A DNA stretch of 64,000 nucleotides from Bolinopsis microptera (lineage: Eukaryota; Ctenophora; Tentaculata; Lobata; Bolinopsidae): positions 19,606,658 to 19,670,657 of the forward strand of contig NC_087073.1 of assembly GCF_026151205.1 (NCBI RefSeq), in the 5' to 3' direction. This document shows, piece by piece, positions 1-11,717 of this stretch. The notes under the pieces were generated by a model. The model had not been told where the DNA came from and did not search any database. It saw only the letters and a list, made by a program, of their open reading frames with translations. Both the position numbers and the translations under genes were made by a program. Numbering within the stretch: position 1 is the first letter of the stretch; every line of letters starts with the position of its first letter.

Positions 1-351
1 TCTACCCTAACAAAAACGGTAGGTGATAGTATTACTCAGGGTCCGTCTACCCTAACAAAAACGGTACGTGATAGTATGACTCAGGGTCCGTCTACCCTAA
101 CAAAAACGGTACGTGATAGTATGACTCAGGGTCCGTCTACCCTCACAAAAACGGTAGGTGATAGTATTACTGAGGGTCCGTCTACCCTCACAAAAACGGT
201 ACGTGATAGTACTACTGAGGGTCCGTCTACCCTAACAAAAACGGTACGTGATAGTATGACTCAGGGTCCGTCTACCCTAACAAAAACGGTACGTGATAGT
301 ATGACTCAGGGTCCGTCTACCCTAACAAAAACGGTAGGTGATAGTATTACT
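1..351. repeat. 45-bp minisatellite, at least 7.5 copies
   Basis: The unit has a TCTACCCTAACAAAAACGGT core followed by a variable ACGTGATAGT.TGACTCAGGGTCCG part. Copies are 45 bp apart and differ at only a few positions (A/C after CCCT, T/G before ACTCAG, C/G in TCAGG/TGAGG). Because 45 is a multiple of three, one frame stays open and reads as a 15-residue repeat (76-381). I take that as a by-product of unit length, since no splice or start context supports a gene. The array probably continues left of the window. Confidence 0.9.
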
Positions 352-389
352 AAAGGAAGAGGGCTCCTGGTTGACGCTTAAAATATAAT

Positions 390-1150
390 TTAAACGGTAG
401 GTGAAAATAGTTTGTTGTGGGCCGTACAACTAACAAAAACGTACATAGACTGTTCTGATCTTAACCTCTAACAATGTCAACGGTACGCTTGATATTATAT
501 GAAAAGGGTGTCAACTCATAGCCTTAACTAAATATAAAGTTATCGTGATTGTATACGACGAGTCATCTGACCTATTCACAAAAACTGACGTATAGTATTA
601 CATGAGAGTGTCGTTACTCTAAGCAAAAATGGTATGAAAGTATTCTGAGCAATCATTAAACTCCTAAAACCAAAAAACGTGTCCTAACGGATTCTTTAAT
701 AATCTAGGTCAACTTCATACCTAAACATATGAATATGCGATATAACACATATTATGGGTGTCTTGATTGGATACCCTAACATGAACTTCGTGATAGTATT
801 ACAGGGTGTCTACCCTAACAAAAAGTACTGATATGATTATGAGGTAGTTATCCTACAGAGGTAAGTATAGTATTACTGAGGTCCGATACTTACTCCTTGA
901 AAAAACTACGTTATATTCTGATCCTCTATACGCTAAAAAAAACGGAGGCGATAGTATACTGGCGAAATCAGTCTACCTAACAGATAAACGTAGTGAATAG
1001 TATTCACTGAGTCCGATCACCCTAACAAAAAGGTAGGATAGAAAGTTTGGACTGAGGTCCTTCATGACCAGCACACAAACAGTATACTGTACGTGGATAA
1101 GACTACTCGAGAGAGGAAGACTTTTCATGCGATGTTTTGGTGTTGCTGCA
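390..1150. other. Noisy mosaic of the 45-bp repeat and the 4.88-5.42 kb segment
   Basis: Fragments of the 45-bp unit (GATAGTATTAC, CCTAACAAAAA, ACTGAGGTCCG) alternate with fragments that match 4,880-5,420 in order. Examples are AACATATGAATATGCGATAT near 725 against 4,960, CTTCATGACCAGCAC near 1,060 against 5,285, and GAGAGGAAG near 1,114 against 5,350. Differences are mostly scattered 1-3 bp indels. The pattern resembles a forced consensus of two sequences more than an evolved repeat. Confidence 0.6.
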
Positions 1151-1551
1151 GGTTAGTAGTTACCCAGGGTCTAAGTGAGTATTGTAACCTCGTAATTCGT
1201 GAAAATGATGGTGGGAGCACAAGAGAAAGAAAATATCATAGAACTGTACGTTAACTAGTAGTGGAAATTGTCACGCTTGTAGCGATATTATATCGGTAGT
1301 TGGTAAACATGACTCTAGGGGATTGTCATATGTACACCTAGCGTAACGTTTAGGACGTTAATCTAAAAGAATAAGAGTGTAGCCGTATATTTTGGACAGA
1401 TTTGTAGAAAAATACGCAATCCCGAAGCCAACGTAGCGAATATTCCATAAAGATCTCAAACCGCTACATCTAACGCGATGTATAATAGCGTTGATTATGT
1501 TGGAATCGAGGTCTCTAAGTAAAATACGGCTCGAAGTACTGACAACTCAGC

Positions 1552-2475
1552 AATAGTCGGCTTCGTGATGTGACAAGATATGTCATCCTGGTAGAAAATT
1601 TCGGTCTATCAAGTACATATCTCGAGATGCCCCCTGGATGAAACTCGTACAGTAAAAGTAATTTAGTAGGTAATAGCTCTTCACCTGTTGTATGGAGTCC
1701 ATTCCTGCTGCCATCTGATAAAGCACGAGAGATAAAACACTCACGCCTATGTCATAGGCCCAGATCATAGATCACCCAAATAACATAGAGTTTACAGTAG
1801 ATGACTTGGTAACGGGAACAGTTTTACCTTACTAACAAGAATTTCGGAGACGCAGTGAAAAAGACCATGATTCGATACTCGTGGGAGTGATATATTAAGC
1901 AATCTCACTCGGAAACTTTTTTATTGCCAAAGGTTGAACGGAGGCCACACATTTGAATGGATCGTAAGATGGCTTTGATCAGAACCCGACTGCAAATGTG
2001 TTTGACCAGACAATCGTAACAGATAAGAATTGACATCAAGAAACAGACTCCTTCGTCAACTAAAGTGACCCTATCAAAAATAAGTCATAGTGTCGGCACC
2101 GTTCAAGATGGACTAAGTCCTGGAGACAGCAAACATCCAAGGGTGGACAAGGTCGTGTTTGGAGTCAAAGGGTGTTGGCCAAGTTGTGGTTCTCTTCATT
2201 GGAGAAAACAATGTCTCAACGGAACAGCATGATTGCTTTGCTGCAGAGAGTGATTGCAGGAGGATTCTACGGGATGGCAGGAGACTGTTATCTGTACTGA
2301 TAGGAACATTGAGCTTCTGCTTCTGTAAAATAGAAATGTCTGAAATTCAAATAACCAGCTAACATTCGTAAGTAACTTGGAGCAAGCTCGTAGCTGGTTA
2401 TTCACAGGATCATCTTATTGTCCAGATGAACAGAATACAAAAGAAGGATGAGTATACAAGGAAGGTGCAGAAGAA
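1552..2475 (+). pseudogene. Indel-ridden second copy of the Ig-receptor exon
   Basis: This stretch is collinear with 6,765-7,785 of the intact Ig-receptor exon. Shared blocks include CTTCGTGATGTGACAA, GTTTACAGTAGATGAC-like text, AAGAATTTCGGAGACGCAGT, TGATTGCTTTGCTGCAGAGA and AATACAAAAGAAGGATGAGT. There are dozens of short insertions and deletions, so no frame stays open. Similarity stops near 2,475, where unrelated CCGCATA-rich sequence begins. It could be a decayed tandem duplicate. The density of indels relative to substitutions also fits uncorrected long-read sequence. Confidence 0.7.
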
Positions 2476-2479
2476 CAAG

Positions 2480-2640
2480 TTAACCGGTGAATCCCGCCTA
2501 GCATAATTTGTTTTCCGCACATTTTGTAATTTTCTGCATATTTCCGCATAATCTAGCATTTTCCGCGTAATTTCGCATAATTTTGAAATTTTCGCGTTAA
2601 GATTTTAGAGTGTAAAAACCAAAATATTTTAAAAGTCGGG
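2480..2640. repeat. Low-complexity CCGCATAATTT-type sequence
   Basis: Imperfect TTTCCGCATAATTT-like words recur through this stretch. The same vocabulary returns at 3,475-3,640 and again near 47,540-47,650. The two nearby blocks bracket the 23-bp array and the short open frame between them, so 2,480-3,640 may be one mobile-element remnant. Confidence 0.45.
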
Positions 2641-3110
2641 CCCTTTTAGGACCGTGACTCAGGCCCTTTTGGGACCCTGACCCAGGCCCTTTCGGGACCG
2701 TGACCCAGGCCCTTTCGGGACCGTGACCCAGGCCCTTTCGGGACCGTGACCCAGGCCCTTTTGGAACTCATACCTAGGCCACGTGACCCAGTTATCACGT
2801 GACCCAGGCCCTTTCGGGACCCTGACCCAGGCCCTTTTGGGACCGTGACCCAGGCCCTTTTGGAACTCATACCTAGGCCACGTGACCCAGTTACCAGTAC
2901 GTGACCCAGGCCCTTTCGGGACCCTGACCCAGGCCCTTTCGGGACCGTGACCCAGGCCCTTTTGGAACTCATACCTAGGCCACGTGACCCGGTTACCACG
3001 TGACCCAGGCCCTTTCGGGACCGTGACCCAGGCCCTTTCGGGACCGTTACCCAGGCCCTTTCGGGACCGTTACCCAGGCCCTTTCAGGACCATGACCCAG
3101 CCGTTATGGA
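2641..3110. repeat. 23-bp minisatellite with inserted 50-bp-scale variant blocks
   Basis: The unit is GGCCCTTTCGGGACCGTGACCCA, spaced 23 bp. Three times the run is broken by a longer variant containing TTTTGGAACTCATACCTAGG and CCACGTGACCCAGTTA, which gives a compound order. The frames are open on the minus strand (2,646-2,999) and partly on the plus strand, but only as repetitive peptide. Confidence 0.9.
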
Positions 3111-3537
3111 ACCCTCGTCGTTACCGTACTTCGATTATAGTGTATCAGTTATCATTCGTAACTTCACCACATCATCTGATAGTGATTACTCTATATCACA
3201 TCACAACGTCATGGACCGTTTCCTAAAGAAACAAACAGCTACAGACAGTGACCCATCATCAAGCTCACCACACAAGAAACAGAAGATACCTGCATCAGCA
3301 AAACAAGGGGATATCTCAGCAGCATGGCGAGCTCAAGAGTTTGGTTCACATTTTTACGAATCTGGGGGAAACAGTTCTGTAAGCCCTGCAATACAGTTGT
3401 GGACCACGCTCGGACCTATTTTTGATAAGAGCGGCGGTTATACGTTTAGAATTTCCAAAGTCCTTGAGAAAATGCAAAAGAAAACCGCACAATTCCCGCA
3501 CAAATTTCGAAAAAATCGCCGCACATTTGCCGCATAA
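3106..3537 (+). CDS. Short open frame, possible transposon-derived N-terminus
   Basis: The 143-codon frame has a more protein-like start at the internal Met at 3,211. It reads MDRFLKKQ, then a Ser/Asp/Lys-rich stretch, then ISAAWRAQEFG. A Met-Asp-Arg-Phe start followed by a low-complexity linker is typical of N-termini of hAT/BED-type or other domesticated transposases, but no catalytic domain is present. The C-terminal part runs into CCGCA-rich low-complexity DNA. A real gene is unlikely; a truncated element fragment is the best guess. Confidence 0.25.
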   Translation: MEPSSLPYFDYSVSVIIRNFTTSSDSDYSISHHNVMDRFLKKQTATDSDPSSSSPHKKQKIPASAKQGDISAAWRAQEFGSHFYESGGNSSVSPAIQLWTTLGPIFDKSGGYTFRISKVLEKMQKKTAQFPHKFRKNRRTFAA

Positions 3538-3639
3538 TTGGTAAAAATTTACCGCACCTTACCGCATATTTTACCTTTATAGTCGGGTGCGGTACCGCAT
3601 AATTTCGATTTTTTTACCGCACCTAATATGTGCCTCTGA

Positions 3640-4880
3640 TCAACCTCTGGCGACAATGTTTTACGTGAAATGTAAAAATCAGGAGTAATATAAAAAAGGT
3701 ATTTTTAGATTAAAGTGCTAGCTCATAGGTTTAGAATTGTATAGATTAACGTTGGTCATTTAGCCATCTAACAATCGATCGTGCCGTATATATATAGTAA
3801 TATATAGCCAGAGAATAATACAATAGGGTCTTGGAAATTCTATAGTTGTTCAGTGGGTCGATCGACTGAACACGTTTGCACTTGGTATTTAAACTTACCA
3901 GTAGTTTATTTATGTTATGCACCGATGATAATGCAATTAGGATAACAACTAGGTAAGCCGGAAGTCTAATTCAAAACACACCTCACACCGTACACACCTC
4001 CAATCAGTAATTTTACTATTTGGTAGACCGGGTATTTTGGCGGGAATTCTGTTCCCACGGCACTGTTCTGATAGAAGCTACTTCTACTAATGGTCCCAGA
4101 GGAACGGCCGTATAGTAGCCAGACTTCTTGTCTCCTGTACTGGCAGACACTTGCAGATTAAAGTTAGAAATTTCGTTTGCTATAAATATAATTGCTCTCG
4201 GAATTGAACAAACTCCTACTTATCTGTATCCTTTCTAAATTCGTTAGAGTTTCATGGACTGGGGAAAAATAATCGGTACATTCTCCCTGCTTGTGTAATT
4301 AAGCAATGAAAACAATCCAAAATTATCACATTATATGACATAAGTTGTAATAGCAGAAACTTTCTAACCGTACATTCACCCGCCACTGTTCAAGAACCTA
4401 TATCACTGTTTAAAATCATGACGTGAGCACTGTACATCCAATCAGCTATTCCTTTAGTTAGGATGATAGCCAAAACTATAAGGATTTTGGAGAACTAGGG
4501 TAATAGTCATAATTCTAAAATTTGAGTGAGTAACACGTGTTTTATTGACGATGATAAACATTTGTAATGTAAATTACGCTATGAAAGCGCGCACTGAGGG
4601 ACTTTATGACGTCACGAGGCCACAGCTTATTATTGCAATAACACGCGTTACACGTACGCTAGAGAGTTGGTTCTTTCGGCGATACGATTCTTTACCAGTT
4701 TGTCACAGCTGATTTAAATCTTAGCCAAATTGGAGACTACAAATTTTTCAGTTAACTGGTCCTTTAAATTATAAATGTTTTTGTGAATGACTGGCCGAAA
4801 TGACGTATTTCATGCCAATATATGGTTAGGATATGAGTAGTTAGTAGTTACTGCTAGCTGATTGTATTGCACAATTTTCT
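3640..4880. other. Gene-free stretch, nothing recognised
   Basis: AT-rich sequence with only short open frames. I see no splice-bounded coding segment, tandem repeat or RNA gene. Confidence 0.5.
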
Positions 4881-5391
4881 GCAGCTATCACTTAACTATC
4901 ACAAAAAACCGTGTCCATAACGGGTATTCTTTAATAAATTTCAGATCAACTTCAATTAAACATATGAAATATGCCCGATATAACCAACATTTTGGGTTTT
5001 GAAATTGGGATAGGCTACTGAACTTCGCTATTTTATTACCAGGTGAATTCTGCAAAACAATGTATGCATATTGCATATTGGTAGGCTTATCCTAGGTGTA
5101 ATAGTATATCATATCAATATTACTTCTTGAAATAAACTAGTTTAATGCTGACCTTTAGTAGCTACAATAAAAACTGAAGGCGATGGAATGCGAAATACAA
5201 TACAAAAATAAAGTAGAAATATTCCATCCAGAATCCAGATCACATGACCAGAATGAAGGAATGTGGAGAAAACAGGGACTGAGAACTTCATGACCAGCAC
5301 CACAAATCATGTATATTTGTAGCTGTGGGATAAAGGAGCAGCTACTCGCAGAGAGGAAGCACTTTTTCACTGCCGATGTTTCTCGTGTTGC

Positions 5392-5751
5392 TTCATTAAC
5401 TACCTTGATTTAAATATTAATATTTCCACAGAAGGACTAGAAATATCAGTGTATAACAAAACTGATGATTTTAATTTTCATGTTGTATCCCTTACATTTC
5501 CTCACAGTAACATCCCAACCGAGGTTGGCTACAACGTTTTTTCAAGTCAAGTTCTTAGATATGGTAATGTTTGCACTAGATTGGATATCTTTACCTCCCA
5601 TCTTCACAAAATATTCAAAATTCTAATTGATAGAGGATATAGCCGTGATAGACTGATTAAAGGCATTAAACGTTGTCTGAGGAAATATGATAACGTTTTC
5701 AGGAAGTTCGGTATTCTAGATGACCGTAACATTATTAAAGAACTCCCCTGA
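5392..5751 (+). CDS. Reverse-transcriptase C-terminal fragment
   Basis: Read in frame from 5,392, the peptide contains FINYLDLNI, then TDDFNFHVVSLTF, then HSNIPTEVGYNVFSSQVLRY and a Lys/Arg-rich C-terminus ending at a TGA (5,749-5,751). This order (a (F/Y)LDL strand, a DDFNF motif, then SNIP..YGV..SQL.RY) is what I recall from the region just after the catalytic core of RTs in Penelope-like and related animal retroelements. The catalytic FADD region is missing, so this is a 5'-truncated copy. It lies upstream of the Ig receptor on the same strand, and nothing suggests expression. Confidence 0.6.
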   Translation, partial: FINYLDLNINISTEGLEISVYNKTDDFNFHVVSLTFPHSNIPTEVGYNVFSSQVLRYGNVCTRLDIFTSHLHKIFKILIDRGYSRDRLIKGIKRCLRKYDNVFRKFGILDDRNIIKELP

Positions 5752-6316
5752 TATCTTTTGATTTATTGAAACACGGGTACTAACTCTGCTAAACTGAACA
5801 AATTCTGAAACTTAGGTGAATAAGTGTACAACGTGCTAGACCGAAGTTCAGACTGACCAGTGAAAATGGGCGAGCGTACCAAGTGTCATTTTAATTAGAA
5901 GTTTTAGTCAGTGATTTATTATTGAAGCTTGTAATTACAATATCTAATGCTCCTATAAATACTTTAATTAATTGTTTGTCCCGTTATTCTTTTTCCTTCC
6001 TCTTTTCCTTGTCATCCCCTTTAGTTTTAAGATTCTTGCTATAAATGGCTACAGCTAACACTATTAATGCTAAGTACCAAACAACAAGTGGGAGGTGGAT
6101 CGTTGGTACCATTAAATCGATTTAACACCGCAATTCCAGTCGCAAGCCTGGGACCACTACTAGCATAGTCACAACATCTACAAAGCTGCCATATAGCCTG
6201 ACTGACAATTTTCTCGACTGACTGACAATGTTTCTTCTTTTTCCCCATTTAGAATACAAAGATTAGTACATTTTAGCTTATGATTAATATTATATTTTTA
6301 CCTATAGTTTACTTAG
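5752..6316. other. Upstream region of the Ig receptor, first exon not identified
   Basis: No open frame of note. The receptor exon at 6,317 starts after an AG and lacks its own ATG, so a short leader exon with the start codon should lie here or further upstream. An ATG-containing candidate near 6,045 cannot be confirmed. Confidence 0.35.
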
Positions 6317-8248
6317 ATTCTGGTACTAGTTACCTCGGGGCTGTCAAAGGAGACTTGTCCTAACTTCTGTACATTCGTGTACAATGATCCGGACTGGGCA
6401 GACAAAGGTGGAAGTGATACGGACTTCACAGCTGACGTGGAGTCTGGAACATTAGGCCCTGGCAATATGTTATTCCGAGTAGTGGTCGCAACTTGGAATT
6501 TCATACTGGTACACCTAGTGATGAACCACTTGAGATTCGCTTCCTTAAATCACGAATAAGAGTGCTGGGATATTACTTAAGTAATATTTACGGAGACAAA
6601 TACTTTGATATCCCCGAACCAAGTGACTATATCCAAATAACAGACCAAAACTCTGACAATTTCGTGATTATAATAGGTGATACCAGCTGGAAATCGAAGG
6701 TCTCATTAAGCTACAATTACGGCTCTGAAGACAGTTGGACAACATTTCAAAGCAATAATGTGCGGCTTCGTGATGTGACAAAGATAGTCAATCCTGAGAA
6801 AGTCTACGGTCTTCAAGTACATCTCCATCTGCGCAGATGCCACCCCCAGACTGTGTGATGACCAACTCTCTACAGTAAAAGAAGCTAAGCTAGGTGAACC
6901 CTACACTCTCACCTGCTCTGCTACTGGAGCTCCATTCCTTGCTGCCAGCTGGATAAAAGACGGAGAGATAAAACCTAGCTCACACTACTATGTGTCTCAT
7001 GGCCCAGATCATAAGATCACCTCAAATATAGATATCAGGAGTTTCACAGTAGATGACATTGGTAAGTGGACATGTTCTATCTTCAACAAGAATTTCGGAG
7101 ACGCAGTAAAAAAGACCCATGATCTCAGATACTCGTGGGAGGTGAATATTAAGCAATCTCCCTCGGAAAACTTTTATATTGCAAAGGTGAACGGAGGCAC
7201 AACATTTGAATGGATAGTCACAGGATGGCCTTTTGATCAAGTAACCCTGGACTGCAATGATGTTGACAACAGACAACTCTCAACAGATAAAAGTGAACAT
7301 CGAGAAACAGACCCTCCGTCCGTCAGCCTAAAGCTGACCCTTCAAAAAGAAGATCAAGTGTGTTGCACCGTGAAAGATGGGACTAAAGTCCTGGAGACAG
7401 CAAACATCACAAGGGTGGGACAAGGCTGTGTCGTTGGAGAAAAGGGTGTTGGCAAAGATTGTGAAGTCTGTTCAATTGGAGAAACAAGTGTTGAAGGAAC
7501 AGCAGATTGCTTTGCTGCAGAGAGTGATTGCCAGGAAGGATTCTACGGGTTTGGAGGATACTGCTTATCCTGTCCTGAAGGAAAATCGAGCCCTTCTGCT
7601 TCTGTAAAGATACAGGAATGTTTGAAAATTTCAAATAACAGCAAGGCTAACATTCCGTTAGTAATTGGAGCAAGCACCGTAGCTGCGTTATTCACAGCAG
7701 GACTCATCTTACTTGTCCCTAGACTGAAACGAGAATACAAAAGAAGGATGAGTATAACAAGAGAAGGTGGCAAAGAAGAAAACAAAGATAAGACTCAGGA
7801 ACCTCGCCCTGAAGATCTAAATGCTGAAACAACAACAGACTTTGCTACAACAAATAACCAGGAAAAGACAGACAACAAGACAGGAAAGACAGAAGAAACC
7901 CACATCTCCGACAACCTTGCATATAAAGACGAAACCGCCTGTGAGAAGGGAGCACCACCTTTACCACCAAGAAAAGAAGGACCTCCTAGGGAAGTTACTA
8001 AGAAAAAGACAGGTAAAACTCATAAAGGAAAATCCTCCAGGAAGTCGCAATTTCAACGTGATTTAGAAGGCAGCCTATCTTCACAAGTGGCATCAAAGAC
8101 CCCGGACGTAGATTACATAGACAACACCATCGTTCCAAAAGATTTCCACTATTATGAGGATCTAGATAATGTGAACTGGGCACTTCCTGAAGAAGCTGAG
8201 AATGCATACGAGATTAAGATATCACCTGCAAGTAGTGGATCATGGTAG
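6317..8248 (+). CDS. Ig-superfamily type I membrane receptor with Cys-rich stalk (two apparent frameshifts)
   Basis: From an acceptor AG at 6,315-6,316 the frame reads a hydrophobic leader end (ILVLVTSGLS), then KETCPNFC. An Ig-like domain at about 6,860-7,140 has TLTCSATG, a core Trp in ASWIKDG, and the DDIGKWTCSIF strand-F motif. A second beta-rich domain lies at 7,140-7,420. A Cys-rich stalk at 7,425-7,620 ends in CQEGFYGFGGYCLSCPEG, which resembles ephrin-receptor-like GCC2/GCC3 repeats. A transmembrane helix (about 7,652-7,720) is followed by KREYKRR. The roughly 180-residue tail has a PPLPPRK SH3-type motif and Tyr at NLAYKDE, VDYIDN, YYEDLDN and AYEIKI. Reading shifts from frame 2 to frame 1 near 6,495-6,502 and back to frame 2 near 6,800-6,820, with no plausible intron at either point. 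Each is best explained by a one-base consensus error or, less likely, by pseudogenisation. The architecture is like cnidarian allorecognition (Alr-type) receptors, but orthology is not shown. Confidence 0.75.
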
Positions 8249-8808
8249 AAGCAGAAGATAAAGAAGGAGGTACCAGCAATTAAGGGACTAGGGTGTTACG
8301 ACTTGAAGAACTCAAGAATAAAGAGCAAATATGGCAATAGATCTCTGAATATTGCAATTATCGGGTTGTCTACAAGTAAAGATAGATGAAATTATAGTTA
8401 GATTTAAATCAAATGTGAATAAGAGAACAATGTATTATTTTTACAAGATTAATTACTTGGTATACGTATTTTGCAAGACATAATATTAATGATTCTTGCC
8501 AAAGAACAATTTTAAATTTTCAACAAAGACCGATGTAAAACATTTTTTTAATTCGCCAAATATTTTATATTTTAGATAGTTGCTGATTGTACTCTGTGCA
8601 AAGTTTATTTCACTTTTTGTACACGATAAAAGAATGCAAATGTTCGATAATGTCTTCGTTGTTTGGCAGATGTAATTGATTTTTCTTTGCAGAAGATTAA
8701 AAAAACTGTATTACTTGATGCACAAGGTTTATATGGGCGTAGCAGCGGTCATATGTTTTGAAGAGCACCACTAAGACAAGCAGCAAGGAGAAATCCACAG
8801 TATTTTGA

Positions 8809-8814
8809 AATAAA
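8809..8814 (+). promoter_or_regulatory. Polyadenylation signal AATAAA for the Ig receptor
   Basis: A canonical AATAAA lies about 560 bp after the receptor stop codon (TAG ending at 8,248), at the end of AT-rich sequence consistent with a 3' UTR. Confidence 0.45.
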
Positions 8815-11035
8815 GGTTAACAGATTACGTAATACGTATCTCCGATTATAGCCTGTCTAACATAGGACCATAATTAAATAACAACACGATGAACGAAACA
8901 AATAAAAACCTTCCCTTTAACGTACCTAAGATACAGGATAAGTTGTAGGATATCTTTAAAAAAATACAACAGCTCTAGGAATTTGAGTCTAGCTCAAACG
9001 TTAGTGCAGTAAAATTTAAAAACTGAGATTGAGCATTAAGCAGTCACAATTAGGCTTATCTACACAATTCCCTTCGCAGTGCGCTGTGCTAGCAAAATAC
9101 TAGGATTTCAACTGTACATAAACATCATTATTAAAATCTATAATTCAAAATAAACGCCTAAACGGGAGTGGACAATGAGAAAATGTATTTATATAAGAAT
9201 ATAGAGGCAATCTGGTACTCTGTCGGCGGGCACTTAAGGCACACTTAAGGCACACCTAAGTGTCCGTGCCACCCCATCGCGTGTTAACTACCCCATCGCG
9301 TGTTAACTACAATGTATAATACTAGTATAGGCCCTATTGCCCTATTGTGAAACAAGACCAACTTGATCTTCTTCAGCGAAGTCTATTTTTAAGGTGGATG
9401 CTAGAAGTTAACGTTACTCTGATATTAAACTAGCTGGGGTTCAATCAAATTACCGTGAGGTATAACAGCCAAGTAAATGCAATTTAGGTGAAACAGTTTT
9501 TAGATTGTATTGGAGCTCATGGACTAAACTCTTTAAATCAGGGGTTATCCGGCGCTGATGAGACATAACAAATTGACCCTGGGTCTGAGCTGGACAATAA
9601 TAGTGGATATATTTTAGAAATCGCACATTCTTGAAGAAGATTTCAATTAATCTTCCCCGCTATAACATTATGACAAATATCATTATCTGTCAAGTCACAA
9701 GGCCAAAACTCTACTATGATGGGCAATTCTCTAGATTAGATAGAAGTTCGACCATTTCACGTCTGGTCTTTGCGGTGAGACCTTTCGGCGTTGCAGCATA
9801 CAGCCCTACATAAAAGCTAAGTTAGTTGGAACAACTAATGAAATGGGCTGGTATTTATAGTGTTTAGCCCCGCCCGAGTGAGGAATCTACACCATTAAAG
9901 GAACAGGTGCTGATGTCACAGCTGAGGTCAGAGTGACGCTCTTGTGATTAACCAATAACTTAAAATCACCTTAATTTAAAACAATCTAAATTTCAGTAGG
10001 TGCAGCAAGACAAATTAAAAAAATTAGCAATATACTTCGTGAGCAAACAAAACAACAGGGAAAATAGTTGAATAGTTGAATTTATTGAATAAATTTAATA
10101 AATCCCTTTATATTCGAGTTACAACCAATCCTCGAGTAGCAGTACTTATAATGTAGATTTTTCGACCATGAAACCGTAAGTTTGGGTACCTTAAAGACAC
10201 ACGTCTGGAAAATTAAGTGACTCGGTATGAACGCTAAAATTGATCCCTGGTGAATTCTCGGTAAATAACGTCATTAATGGAACCAGGCACCTATATACTC
10301 AATACTGTAGCATGACTATAATTTCTACCCCTTTATCCTGGAATAATTCCACAATTTAATGAAGTATTGATCAGGTAGGTGGCAACATCTCACCAGACAA
10401 ATACTATTAACCAGACATCGACCAGACATTGGTATATTATTAATTACAATCTGGATATTAGATAATCTATAATATTTATCCAGAAATTTCCCGTTATTAT
10501 TTCTCCTCCCTCACTCTCTTACTCCAAAATAATTCTACCATGCAATGCCAAACATTCTCTTATCTCAAGATATCAAAATATGATGTCCCCTGGCTCCCCT
10601 CGCTATCATGATAAGCAATGACTTCACGACTAAATAGTAAATACCATATAAAAAACAAAAGCGTCTCGTTCGTTTACTCCTTCCTTGACTGTACTAATTA
10701 GTAAGTTTGCGGGACCCTTAAAAAATTGAAGACACGCACCGAATAACGATGGGATGCACCTGTGTTTTATAGGGGCACAGGTTTGTCACACACAGATCAA
10801 ATGATATTAAAATTCGAGGGTAATCGACCACGTCCCATAGATCCGACTGACAACTTAACAATAATATATTCCGGGTATGTATCAGACAAATAGCCTTTCC
10901 CACTGTTCTAGAACATTACTATTAGCCTGCAGGTTTCTCAAATTTAGGCAATCTCATCACCGTGCACGCCGCCGCTAATTTAGGTATGAGCTCGCGCATG
11001 AAATAGTTATTTGAATGGGGGATGGTGGGATAGGG
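8815..11035. other. Gene-free stretch with a few short direct repeats
   Basis: No coding segment is recognised. At 9,228-9,312 there are short direct repeats (GGCACACTTAA twice, and CCCCATCGCGTGTTAACTA twice, 19 bp apart). Open frames such as 9,631-9,813 have no family features. Confidence 0.5.
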
Positions 11036-11039
11036 TAAA

Positions 11040-11470
11040 ACTAATAGATTCAGACGGTGCTAGACTACAGTGCGAAAACCTTGCGGTGATTCTAAGCACT
11101 CCAACACTGGGGACCGCACCTAAAAACAATCCTATTCGACGTGAACATGAGCGTGCTAATCCTAAGTCCTGGATATTACCATGGCTTGAAAAGTTGGCAC
11201 GGAAACAAGAAAGTTATCGTCGGAAAATCCGATGTCAACATTGAAAAAACGGTACTACAAAAAAACAATTAGAACAATATCAGAACTACTAAAAAACAAT
11301 GGCGAATAAACAATGGTCTACTGGGACGAAATAAGAAAACTAAGCAGATAAAACGTGTCAATCTTAAGTTCTGAAGATGCCTTGGCTGAGAGGTTTAAAT
11401 TTAATGGCTATTTCTCAAAAATTGCCGCAAATATCAAAACTCAGACCTTTGACCCTGGGGGTTTCCAATA
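11040..11470 (+). other. Possible degenerate retroelement remnant
   Basis: The frame at 11,011-11,244 ends in a basic, Trp-rich segment (NPIRREHERANPKSWILPW), a style seen between endonuclease and RT in non-LTR elements. A different frame about 150 bp on reads ALAERFKFNGYFSKIAANIK, similar in style to the region preceding RT. Both are broken and short. This is a weak suggestion only. Confidence 0.25.
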
Positions 11471-11717
11471 TCTGCGCTTGTCCTCACTCAATCCACCTCC
11501 AACCTGTTGAACCGATTGAAATTCGGAGAAATGGTTCGATTCGTAGTCCGTACCTAGTAGTTGAAGTCAATATGACGTAGTAACGGATACATTGGCTTGG
11601 TGGTTAAATACTGAGGGTCTTTTAATACTGAGGGTCTTTTAATTTTTTTTAAACATGTTATATTATCTTTTCGAGAAAACGAATTAAATAGAACTATAGT
11701 CAATTAAAAACACAAAT

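Noticed and set aside
76..381. 101-codon frame with 15-residue repeats
   Set aside because: By-product of the 45-bp minisatellite; no start context, splice sites or protein family.
2646..3226. Open frames on both strands over the 23-bp array
   Set aside because: Repeat-encoded, low-complexity peptide on both strands.
7022..8207. Minus-strand and other-frame open frames over the Ig receptor
   Set aside because: Shadows; the plus-strand frame encodes all recognisable motifs.
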